Translations under genes and position numbers: made by a program
Part shown: positions 35,471 to 42,562 of the stretch, piece by piece
Layout of the letters: the number at the start of each line of letters is the position of its first letter
Numbering within the stretch: position 1 is the first letter of the stretch
The notes under the pieces: model-generated
Told to the model about the DNA's origin: nothing
The model's database searches: none
What the model saw: only the letters and a program-made list of their open reading frames with translations
Origin: Poriferisodalis sp965208925
Lineage (GTDB): Bacteria; Actinomycetota; Acidimicrobiia; Acidimicrobiales; Poriferisodalaceae
Assembly (NCBI RefSeq): GCF_965208925.1
Contig: NZ_OZ242364.1
Span: 372,001 to 436,000 of the forward strand
Length of the DNA stretch: 64,000 nucleotides
Reading direction: 5' to 3'

Positions 35471-36649
35471 GTGGACAAGCGTGGCGGCGATCGTGCGCTG
35501 CTTGAGCGGATTGCCCTGTACCGGCATCGCCGGGAGCTGCCGCCGCTCCAACCCGCGCTCATCGATGAGCTTGCCGAATGGCTGAGAAGCCACGGCTCCG
35601 ACCCCCTCACCTACGTGTGCGATCTCTTCGAGCGCCACCAAGTCGTCTTCGTCGGCCACCACACCCCCACACGCCGCGCCGGGCTGTTCCTGCAGGATCT
35701 CGTGGCAGCGGCCTACCGGTCAGGCGTAGGCATCGTGGCGATGGAGTACGCGTGCGTCGATGACCAGGCTCGGCTTGACGCGGTGGTCACCGGCTCGACG
35801 TTCGACGAGCAGCTCGCGCGAGACGCATTGCTCCGCTGGGGCATACGCCACAACTTTGTTTACCGCGAATACCTCAACGTGCTGAGCGCGGTCTGGGAGG
35901 TGAACCGTCGCTTCGCCGGCGGCGGGCCGCACATGCGCGTCCTGGCGCTCGACTACGACTTGGACCTCGATGCCGTCACCGACACGGCCGACCTGCGCAC
36001 CTCGTACGCGTGGCCGCACCTGCGCAGCCGCGGCCCGGTGTCGGCACACATGTGCGATGTGCTGCTTGCCGAGGTCATCGAGCCGGGTCATCGCGCGCTC
36101 GTGCTTGCCCGCACAGCTCACGCGCTTACCCGGGCGAGACGGCTGCCCCACCGGGTGTGGGATGCGATCGACGCAGAGATCGTGGGCGGTCACGTCGTGG
36201 GCGCAGCGAACCGTGTGTACGAGGTAGTCGCCGATCGCGCCGTCACCGTGCTGATCCACGAACCTCTGCCAGCCGACGGCGAGCTCTGCGACTATGCGCT
36301 GGTTGCCGACGGCGTGCTCGACGCAGCGTTTGCCATGCACGACGACCTGGCCGTGCCGCTCGCCTTCGACGTCGATCAGGGGCCCGCAGCCCGGCTCGGC
36401 TGCACGACGAGCCTCGATCGCGCGCCGCTCGGAAGCCTTGCTACCGGCTGGATCTACCTCGAACCCGACTACGAGCGCCGGGCGCCGACGCCGCTGCCCG
36501 AGCCGGTACCTGCGGTGTACGTGGAACACGCCAGGCGGTACGCCCTCGATCCGGCGCTGCGAGACGAGAAGTCGACCCCCGGCGACTTTGCGGCGGCCGT
36601 GTCCGAATCGGCAGCGGCAGCAGAGCTGGCCTGGACACAGGTGCTGTAG
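35471..36649 (+). CDS. Protein of unknown function, paralogue of the next gene (possible ChaN/Tiki-like fold)
   Basis: 392 aa from GTG 35471, divergent from mshC. No confident family. A core segment (about 45-165) reads ERHQVVFVGHHTPTRRAGLF, IVAMEYACVDDQARLDAVV, YREYLNVLSAVWEVNRR and MRVLALDYDLDLDAV, with the same order and spacing in the gene at 36698. The pattern of a hydrophobic strand ending in G-x-x, then an (A/L)xE(Y/F) strand, then a Tyr/Glu helix resembles the ChaN/Tiki/erythromycin-esterase superfamily, but this is a weak fold-level guess. No signal peptide, so probably cytoplasmic. Confidence 0.7.
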   Translation: MDKRGGDRALLERIALYRHRRELPPLQPALIDELAEWLRSHGSDPLTYVCDLFERHQVVFVGHHTPTRRAGLFLQDLVAAAYRSGVGIVAMEYACVDDQARLDAVVTGSTFDEQLARDALLRWGIRHNFVYREYLNVLSAVWEVNRRFAGGGPHMRVLALDYDLDLDAVTDTADLRTSYAWPHLRSRGPVSAHMCDVLLAEVIEPGHRALVLARTAHALTRARRLPHRVWDAIDAEIVGGHVVGAANRVYEVVADRAVTVLIHEPLPADGELCDYALVADGVLDAAFAMHDDLAVPLAFDVDQGPAARLGCTTSLDRAPLGSLATGWIYLEPDYERRAPTPLPEPVPAVYVEHARRYALDPALRDEKSTPGDFAAAVSESAAAAELAWTQVL

Positions 36650-36697
36650 ATCCGCGCGCTGTCAGATTCCGGGCCGCCAGCGGCAGACTCATAGGCG

Positions 36698-37855
36698 GTG
36701 CCGCCCGAAACCACCACCGACGATGAGCGGCCCGTGTCCGCGCTCCAGTCCCCTGAGGAGTACTTGGGCGATCTCTGCGGTCGCCACCAGATCGTCCTGC
36801 TCGGCGATCAGGTGGGGGTCCGTCAGCACCTGGGTTTCCTGGCGGGCACGCTCACCGAGCTAGCCGACAACGGCGTGGAGAATCTCGCCTGGGAATTCAC
36901 CAACTCGCGCAGTCAGGCCGAGCTTGATGCCCTCATCAACGCGCCGGTGTGGGACAGCCGAGCCTGCGCCGATCTCTTCGTCGATCTGCTCGGTGCCGGA
37001 TTCGGCTACGAGGAGTACGCCGAAGTTCTGCACGCGGTCTGGAGGCACAACGAAGCCGAGCGCCGCCGGGACGCCGACCGGCGGCCCATCCGTGTGATCG
37101 CACTGGGCCTGCCCACCTACGTGGAAGACCCCGACCTGCTCGACGGCCGCTCTGCCGGCGAGCTGGGGCTGCGGAACTGGTCGCTCGGCGGGCACTACCG
37201 GGACATGTCTGCGTTTCACGCTGCGAGCGTGCTCACCACCGAGGTGCTCCGCCGGGGAGAGCGTGCGCTCGTGTACATGAGCGTCGCCGCCACCACCACC
37301 GGCCTCGTCGAGTGGGTCGACGGCTCACCGACAACGTCCGCAGGCAACCTCCTGTGGCGCTGGATGAGCGACGGATGCCGGCGAGTCGTGTTCCACGGCA
37401 CTGTGGCCGACACTGCCGCCACCGAACGGGTCGAGGAGCTGATCTCACGCTCGCCCGAAGGGCGAGGCGGCACCGACATCCGCTTCGGCCTGGACTTGGC
37501 AGCGTCAACGCTCGGCAGCGTCGCGATGACGGAGGTGCATGGTTCCCTCGACGGAGCCGATACCTCGCTGCGACTGCGCGAGGTGGCCGACGGCTACGTC
37601 TATCTGGGGCCGCGAGCCGATTGGGAACCGTGCGCGCTGATCGATGACCTGATCACCGACGAGAACTTCGCGAGTGCCGAGGCCCGCTACCGGGCACTCG
37701 ATCCCCGTCCGGAGCCCTACACACGCGACGAGCTCGACGAGGTGCGCCGTTCCGGCCAGCAGGAGCTGTCAGGAGCCTGGCCGCCCCTGCCAGAGCCGCC
37801 CGAGGAGCCGAAGCGGCGTTTCGCACGGTTCCGTGAGAGGGGCGCGGACAGATGA
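36698..37855 (+). CDS. Protein of unknown function, paralogue of the preceding gene
   Basis: 385 aa from GTG 36698, 48 bp after its paralogue. Corresponding core: GRHQIVLLGDQVGVRQHLGF, NLAWEFTNSRSQAELDALI, YEEYAEVLHAVWRHNE and IRVIALGLPTYVED. Identity between the two is low but motif order and C-terminal layout (YLGPRADWEP versus YLEPDYERR) match, so they arose by an old tandem duplication. Ends in a basic Pro/Arg tail. Function unknown. Confidence 0.7.
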   Translation: MPPETTTDDERPVSALQSPEEYLGDLCGRHQIVLLGDQVGVRQHLGFLAGTLTELADNGVENLAWEFTNSRSQAELDALINAPVWDSRACADLFVDLLGAGFGYEEYAEVLHAVWRHNEAERRRDADRRPIRVIALGLPTYVEDPDLLDGRSAGELGLRNWSLGGHYRDMSAFHAASVLTTEVLRRGERALVYMSVAATTTGLVEWVDGSPTTSAGNLLWRWMSDGCRRVVFHGTVADTAATERVEELISRSPEGRGGTDIRFGLDLAASTLGSVAMTEVHGSLDGADTSLRLREVADGYVYLGPRADWEPCALIDDLITDENFASAEARYRALDPRPEPYTRDELDEVRRSGQQELSGAWPPLPEPPEEPKRRFARFRERGADR

Positions 37856-37878
37856 ACCCCTCGTTGTCGCACCCGATG

Positions 37879-37948
37879 CTTCCCGCTCTTGTTCGCTGTC
37901 GCTCACGGGCCGCTCGGGCCACGGCTTCGCCTGTCGGCTCAGCCTCTG
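37879..37948. repeat. Dispersed intergenic repeat, copy B
   Basis: Nearly identical to 8693-8760, same orientation in the window. It occupies most of the gap between the second paralogue of unknown function and the phosphatase gene. Confidence 0.75.
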
Positions 37949-37970
37949 AGGACGACCAGTAGCGAACACC

Positions 37971-38492
37971 GTGCTGCACCGCATCGACGAGATCCCGCTT
38001 CGGGCCGCTGGGGGGACGGGCCGCCTGTTCGTGACCAACTTTTCCGCGGTCGGGCCGGACCCGAGCGGCGCGCTGGATCGCGTGGGCGTATCGGTCGTGG
38101 CGTGCATGCTGACGCCGCACGAGATCGAGCTGCGCTATCCCGACTACGGCGAGTGGCTCGCCACTCACAGCGACACCGCCGGCAGCCCCCGGGCACTCTG
38201 GCTGCCCACGCCCGACGGCGGCGTGACGACGGACGGGCCGGTGCTCGAACTCGTAGAGGCAGTCGTCGCAGCGCTCGACCGCGGCGACAGCGTCCTCGTG
38301 CATTGCGGTGCCGGCATGGCTCGCACGGCGGTGATCGGGATCCTGACAATGGTGGCCTTCGGCGCCGACCCGGCTATCGCTGCTGTCGACTTCCGGGCAG
38401 CCCGTCCCGGCGGAGGTCCCGACGGTCCTCCCCAGGAACGCCAGATCGCTCGCCTCGTCCCCGAAGCCAGACAGCTGCGCCCGAGCAGTTGA
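37971..38492 (+). CDS. Protein-tyrosine/dual-specificity phosphatase-like protein
   Basis: 173 aa from GTG 37971. The P-loop HCGAGMARTA at 111-120 contains catalytic Cys112 and Arg118 of the Cys-based phosphatases (CX5R); Asp82 in WLPTPDGG is a candidate general acid. Compact size fits the dual-specificity group. Starts about 20 bp after the dispersed repeat. Confidence 0.78.
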   Translation: MLHRIDEIPLRAAGGTGRLFVTNFSAVGPDPSGALDRVGVSVVACMLTPHEIELRYPDYGEWLATHSDTAGSPRALWLPTPDGGVTTDGPVLELVEAVVAALDRGDSVLVHCGAGMARTAVIGILTMVAFGADPAIAAVDFRAARPGGGPDGPPQERQIARLVPEARQLRPSS

Positions 38493-38498
38493 GGCTGC

Positions 38499-39314
38499 TC
38501 AAGCCACGGCGGTGTCTGCACCGTCGTGTTCTTCCCAGCGCCAGCCTGAGCGGACCATGATGCAGCGGCGGCGCGGGCCGGGGGCATCCAGATCGCCGTC
38601 GGGAAAGGCCGAATCGCCGACATAGACGGCAATGTGGCCCGGATCGGTATCCGGCGACGGGATGATCTGCGTGTGGAAGCACGTGTGGCCCTTGATCGAG
38701 GCCAGCACATCGGCAGTGCGGGTGAATCCTGACAGCCAGGTGAGCGTCACGAACGTGGGCGTAACGAATTCGATCTCGGCGGCTGCGCGCCGCTCCAACG
38801 CGGCCGCCGGTGACACCCAAGCATGGTCGAGGATCTCGCTTCCGTCGACGCGCACCGCCTCGAGGTCGGCTGGCGCCTCGCAGATGAAGAAGTGCGTCGA
38901 GAACCGCTTGGGGCGGATCGGCGGCGGCAGCCAGTGGGCGAAGTGAGTCAGCTCGGCGCGAGACAAGTCGATGCCGGCTTCTTCGTGCGCCTCCCGCACT
39001 GCTGCTGTTCGAAAGCCGCGCCGGTCGCCGTCATGCAGGCCATTTGCGCCAGCGGTGCGAGGGTCGCACGCCGCCACCACATCGCCGGGGGTGTCACGAT
39101 CGGGCGGGTCCACTCGGCCGCCGGGAAACACCCACATACCGCCGAAGAACCCTCGTGAGTTTCGCTGGAGCATGAGCACCTCGATGTGCGCTCCTGCGTC
39201 GCTCGCCGCGGCGTCGAAACCGTGACCCGGCGCAGCCGCAGGTGTGCCGTCGCGCAGCACCACGACGGTCGCCGCGTCGATCGGCGCGGGCGGCGCTGCG
39301 GGGGCATCAGTCAT
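38499..39314 (-). CDS. Nudix hydrolase (NUDT7/NUDT19-like)
   Basis: 271 aa. GGMWVFPGGRVDPPD near 58-72 and FRTAAVREAHEEAGIDL at 101-117 together form a Nudix box with a long insertion between its Gly-rich start and its REXXEE part (R107, E108, E111, E112). Such split boxes occur in NUDT7/NUDT19-type hydrolases that act on CoA esters. Substrate inferred only from that resemblance. Confidence 0.82.
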   Translation of the reverse strand: MTDAPAAPPAPIDAATVVVLRDGTPAAAPGHGFDAAASDAGAHIEVLMLQRNSRGFFGGMWVFPGGRVDPPDRDTPGDVVAACDPRTAGANGLHDGDRRGFRTAAVREAHEEAGIDLSRAELTHFAHWLPPPIRPKRFSTHFFICEAPADLEAVRVDGSEILDHAWVSPAAALERRAAAEIEFVTPTFVTLTWLSGFTRTADVLASIKGHTCFHTQIIPSPDTDPGHIAVYVGDSAFPDGDLDAPGPRRRCIMVRSGWRWEEHDGADTAVA

Positions 39315-39323
39315 GCGGCCGGC

Positions 39324-39974
39324 CTACGCGGTATCCCGGGTTCGCAACTCCAAGCGATCGGAGCCGGCGTCCATGCCGGGCAGCGGGCGCGAGACGTAGC
39401 CGCTGTGCTGCGCCAGCAGCTCCACCACCATCTCCTCGACTTCGGCCCAGTCATGCGCCCGTGGTCCGTCCACCTGAGCGTTGTAGGGCTGGTCGAACGT
39501 GATCGCGTGCCCGCCCGCGGCACGGATGTCGATCACGTTGTGCGGAGCGTCTTCGATATAGGCGTCGGCGTTCACCATCGCCTTGTCAGCCACAAAACAG
39601 ATGTCGCGATAGGGAATGCGCTCGCGGTCGAGCCACTCCACCGTGTCGCTCACCGTCACGCGGTGGCCCCAGCTCACATACAGGCGGTGGGTGACGATCC
39701 GAATCCACACCCCTGCGTCAGACAGCCGCCACAGCGCCTCGGAGCACCCCGCCATCGGCTCCATCTCACGGAACATGCGGTAGTCGATGACGGCGATGCG
39801 ATGGAGCTCTTCGAATTCGCCGTCGGTGAGACCCCACTCGCTGAAATTCCAGCCACGCACGAGCGGCAGCGAGTCCTCCGGGACCCCGCGCTCGGCCGCC
39901 ACCACGCGACGGAAGGCCTCGGTGTGCATCCCGCACACGCCGTCGAGGTCCACTGCCAATACGAACGCAGGCAT
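39324..39974 (-). CDS. HAD-type 5'-nucleotidase (NT5C / deoxyribonucleotidase-like)
   Basis: 216 aa. N-terminal AVDLDGVCGMHTEAFRR gives the nucleophile Asp pair (DxDGV), RIVTHRL the second HAD motif, YIEDAPHN the late acidic motif. Similar to 5'(3')-deoxyribonucleotidases in the NT5C group. It ends 9 bp from the Nudix gene start on the same strand, so the two may be co-transcribed, consistent with nucleotide housekeeping. Confidence 0.75.
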   Translation of the reverse strand: MPAFVLAVDLDGVCGMHTEAFRRVVAAERGVPEDSLPLVRGWNFSEWGLTDGEFEELHRIAVIDYRMFREMEPMAGCSEALWRLSDAGVWIRIVTHRLYVSWGHRVTVSDTVEWLDRERIPYRDICFVADKAMVNADAYIEDAPHNVIDIRAAGGHAITFDQPYNAQVDGPRAHDWAEVEEMVVELLAQHSGYVSRPLPGMDAGSDRLELRTRDTA

Positions 39975-40063
39975 CTCTGCAACCTAACAACGCGGCCTGT
40001 GTTCGCTCGGGCGCATTGCCGTGGTTCCTGCACCGGCGCGGTCGCCGCCGTTTCCGCCGCTCG

Positions 40064-40096
40064 CGCACCCGGCGGCGTCACCCGCCGCCGGGTGCG
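40064..40096. promoter_or_regulatory. Perfect 14-bp hairpin directly before the nitrile hydratase genes
   Basis: CGCACCCGGCGGCG at 40064-40077 pairs perfectly with 40083-40096 across a 5-base loop. It ends 12 bp before the beta-subunit ATG, so in mRNA it would sit where a ribosome lands. It may be an attenuator or translation control; a terminator for either flank is less likely because the adjacent genes diverge. Confidence 0.5.
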
Positions 40097-40108
40097 AAGC
40101 TGTGGCGG

Positions 40109-40876
40109 ATGCAGACCGATGCCGGAGAGCGCAGCGTTCACGACCTCGGCGGCGTGACCGGATACGGGCCGGTGCCGCACGATCCGGCGGAGCCGCCGTT
40201 CCACGCCGACTGGGAGAAGCGCGTGTTCGGCCTGCTAGGCGCGGTCACCTCCGCGACCGCTCGCCGGCCCGGCGAATTCCGATACGCCTTGGAGCGCCTG
40301 CATCCCGACGACTATTTCAAGAACGGCTACTTCGGGCGCTGGCTCGCCGGTTTCGAGGTACTGCTTGACGAGTACGGCGTAGTCAGTCGCAGCGATCTGG
40401 CCCTCCGGATGGCCGAGCTGAGAGATGTGGCTTTGCTGGAGGCCGGACGCAGAGACCTGATCCCCACCGCGACCTCTCAGGCGACGCCGGCACGGCGGGT
40501 CGCCCCCGTCGCTGACCGCAATCCGGCATCGCTGCCGCCCGACCGACCGACTCCGACGCCGCAACGTCGCACGGTTCGGCGCGAACTCGCTGATCCGCCC
40601 CGATTCGACGTCGGCGATCACGTCGTCGCTGCAGCGCCTGCGCAACCTGGCCACACACGGCTGCCGGGTTATGCAGAGAACAAGCTCGGCATCGTCGTGA
40701 AGCTCCACCCCGCGGAGGTGCTGCCCGACAGCACAGCGCACAACAGGGGTGAGCGGCCCCAGCACGTCTATTGCGTGGGCTACGACGCCCAGACGCTGTG
40801 GGGCGATGAGGCTGAGCCGAACACCACCATTCACGTCGACCTCTACGAGTGCTACCTGAGACCGGCGGACGACTGA
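40109..40876 (+). CDS. nthB: Nitrile hydratase subunit beta
   Basis: 255 aa from ATG 40109. N-terminal VHDLGGVTGYGPV and the RPGEFRYALERLHPDDYFKN region with FEVLLDEYG are typical; the C-terminal SH3-like half is RFDVGDHVVAAAP ... LPGYAENKLGIVVKLH ... QHVYCVGYDAQTLWGDEAEP. The beta subunit forms the heterodimer with alpha and closes the metal site. Gene order beta-alpha-accessory is one of the known layouts for cobalt-type enzymes. Confidence 0.88.
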   Translation: MQTDAGERSVHDLGGVTGYGPVPHDPAEPPFHADWEKRVFGLLGAVTSATARRPGEFRYALERLHPDDYFKNGYFGRWLAGFEVLLDEYGVVSRSDLALRMAELRDVALLEAGRRDLIPTATSQATPARRVAPVADRNPASLPPDRPTPTPQRRTVRRELADPPRFDVGDHVVAAAPAQPGHTRLPGYAENKLGIVVKLHPAEVLPDSTAHNRGERPQHVYCVGYDAQTLWGDEAEPNTTIHVDLYECYLRPADD

Positions 40877-40898
40877 GCTGACGGCGACGGAGGAACGG

Positions 40899-41531
40899 AT
40901 GCACGACGACCACGGACACGGCCACAGCCATCCCCACGACGACTACGACGCGTCATCGCCGCAGATCCGCATTGAGGCGCTGGAAGACCTCTTGGTGGAA
41001 CGAGGAATCGCCGACCGGGGACGGATCGACGCGACCATCGAGCGCTTCGAGCACGACATCGGCCCGATGATCGGTGCCGAATTGGTTGCCCGAGCCTGGG
41101 CCGACGCCGGCCTGCGGACTCGTCTGCTCGACGATGCCGACACCGTCGTGGCCGAGCTGGGCGTGCGCGGCGCGGAGATCGAGCACATCGAGATCAAGGC
41201 CAACGGGCCCGGGGTTCACAACGTCGTGGTCTGCACGCTGTGCTCGTGCTATCCGTGGGCGCTGCTGGGCTTGCCGCCGAATTGGTACAAGAGCCCCGAG
41301 TACCGGGCACGCATGGTGCGTGAGCCACGGGCAGTGCTGTCCGAGATGGGCTTGGAGCTCGGACCTGACACCGAGCTGCGCGTCTGGGATTCCAGCTCAG
41401 AGACGCGCTTCTTGGTGCTGCCCGAACGTCCCGCGGGCACCGAGGGTTGGCCCGTGGATCGCTTGGCCGAGCTGGTCACACGTGACTCGATGATCGGCGT
41501 GGCCCGGGCCGCCGAACCCAACGGTCAGTGA
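40899..41531 (+). CDS. nthA: Nitrile hydratase subunit alpha (cobalt type)
   Basis: 210 aa. The metal-binding claw reads VCTLCSC (Cys112, Cys115, Ser116, Cys117); Thr in the second position indicates cobalt, Ser would indicate iron. YPWALLGLPPNWYKSPEYRARMV follows as in the family. The enzyme hydrates nitriles to amides. An N-terminal extension HDDHGHGHSHPHDD is His/Asp-rich and could hold or deliver metal. Thiocyanate hydrolase gamma is related, but the two-subunit plus accessory layout favours nitrile hydratase. Confidence 0.9.
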   Translation: MHDDHGHGHSHPHDDYDASSPQIRIEALEDLLVERGIADRGRIDATIERFEHDIGPMIGAELVARAWADAGLRTRLLDDADTVVAELGVRGAEIEHIEIKANGPGVHNVVVCTLCSCYPWALLGLPPNWYKSPEYRARMVREPRAVLSEMGLELGPDTELRVWDSSSETRFLVLPERPAGTEGWPVDRLAELVTRDSMIGVARAAEPNGQ

Positions 41532-41541
41532 AGCGGCGCTC

Positions 41542-41883
41542 ATGAGCATCGACCTGCTGGAAGGCACTCCGGCCGCGCCGCCGCGCGACAACGGCGAGTT
41601 GATCTTCTCCGAGCCGTGGCAGGCCCGGGCATTCGGCCTGGCAGCCGACCTGGTCGACGGCGGTTGCTTCGCCTGGGACGAATTTCGCGTGCATCTCATC
41701 GAGGCCATCTCACGTTGGGAGACGGCATCCGACGGCGGCGACGTGGCCGAGCCATGGGACTACTACCGCTGTTGGCTGACTGCTCTCGAGCACGCAGTGG
41801 CCGAGCGAGAACTGGTCAGCGGTGACGCGGTTGCCGATCACGCGGCCGTGTACGCCTCCCGCCCCGCTGGCCACGACCACTGA
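41542..41883 (+). CDS. Nitrile hydratase accessory protein (cobalt-centre activator)
   Basis: 113 aa, 10 bp after the alpha subunit gene. Small beta-subunit-like activator: FSEPWQARAFGLAADLVDGGCFAWDEFRVHLIEAI and YYRCWLTALEHAVAER match the P14K/NhlE-type proteins that swap with the alpha subunit to install cobalt. Ends with a short GHDH. Together the three genes form a complete functional set. Confidence 0.85.
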   Translation: MSIDLLEGTPAAPPRDNGELIFSEPWQARAFGLAADLVDGGCFAWDEFRVHLIEAISRWETASDGGDVAEPWDYYRCWLTALEHAVAERELVSGDAVADHAAVYASRPAGHDH

Positions 41884-41904
41884 ATCTGCTGCCGAACCTG
41901 CCCC

Positions 41905-41944
41905 AGTCCGCCGGCAATTGTCCAAGTCCGCCGGTATCTGTCCG
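41905..41944 (+). promoter_or_regulatory. 20-bp tandem direct repeat before the selenoprotein gene
   Basis: Two units (AGTCCGCCGGCAATTGTCCA and AGTCCGCCGGTATCTGTCCG; 16 of 20 identical) lie immediately adjacent, ending 56 bp before ATG 42001. Possible regulator site. Confidence 0.3.
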
Positions 41945-42000
41945 CACCGGTCGGCGCCTGCCAGCACGCGCCTGCTCCGTGCGGGTGTCAGACTGTGCCT

Positions 42001-42540
42001 ATGAGCACCGTCACCTTTCACGATCCGCGAGGTGAGGCCAAGACTGCGCCCGAGCCGTACGCGCTCAGCACGCAGCTCGACAAGCCGATCACGATCGGCC
42101 TGGTCGCCAATGGCTTTCCTGACAGCGTCCGCTTCCTCGATTACGTCGAGAAGGCCCTGGCCGAACGGCTGCCGGCCGCGTCGTTCAACCGTTACGACAA
42201 GGGCGACGCGTCGTCGGTCGTCAGCGAGGCGATGCTCGACGACATCAGCTCCGAGTGCGGCGCGGTGATCGCCGCATATGGCCATTGAGGCAGCTGCACA
42301 TCTGGCACCGTGCGTGACAGCATCACCACCGCTCGCAAGGGCATCCCGTCCATCGCACTCGTCACCGATGCGTTCTGGCCCCAGGGCGACTTCGTGGCCG
42401 CCGCCACCGGCATGCCGTCGGTCCCCCGCATCCGCCTGCCCCACCCGGTGGCGGGCAGCGGCGAGGACGCCATGGCCAAGGTGGCCGCCGACATCGCGCC
42501 GCAGATCGTCTCGATCCTGACCGGCGCGGCTGCCAACTAG
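42001..42540 (+). CDS. UGSC family selenoprotein (in-frame TGA as selenocysteine)
   Basis: 179 aa if TGA at 42286-42288 is read as Sec96. Codons after it are GGC AGC TGC, giving exactly U-G-S-C, the motif that names this family of selenoproteins. The frame then stays open for 84 codons and continues with typical protein sequence (ITTARKGIPSIALVTDAFWP, MPSVPRIRLPHPV) to TAG at 42538. Read as two separate genes, the first would lack its C-terminal half and the second its start. The conserved redox pair would be Sec96/Cys99 spaced U-x-x-C. Function is not known; thiol-redox chemistry is expected. Followed by the unknown 374-aa protein 22 bp downstream. Confidence 0.88.
42293..42321 (+). promoter_or_regulatory. 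Candidate bacterial SECIS element
   Basis: Starting 5 bases after the TGA, GCTGCAC (42293-42299) can pair with GTG (42310-42312) and CAGC (42318-42321) around a 10-base loop, with a 5-base bulge. Position relative to UGA suits a bacterial SECIS, but the fold is imperfect and bacterial SECIS sequences vary, so this is tentative. Confidence 0.3.
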
Positions 42541-42562
42541 CTGTGTTCATTCCGAATAGGCC

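Noticed and set aside
40899..41531. Thiocyanate hydrolase gamma subunit instead of nitrile hydratase alpha
   Set aside because: The beta gene is a single full-length fusion-type beta subunit and a nitrile hydratase accessory gene follows, which fits nitrile hydratase better.
42286..42288. TGA as a true stop dividing two genes
   Set aside because: The next three codons spell G-S-C of the UGSC motif, the downstream frame has no start of its own before the conserved part, and coding quality is unbroken.
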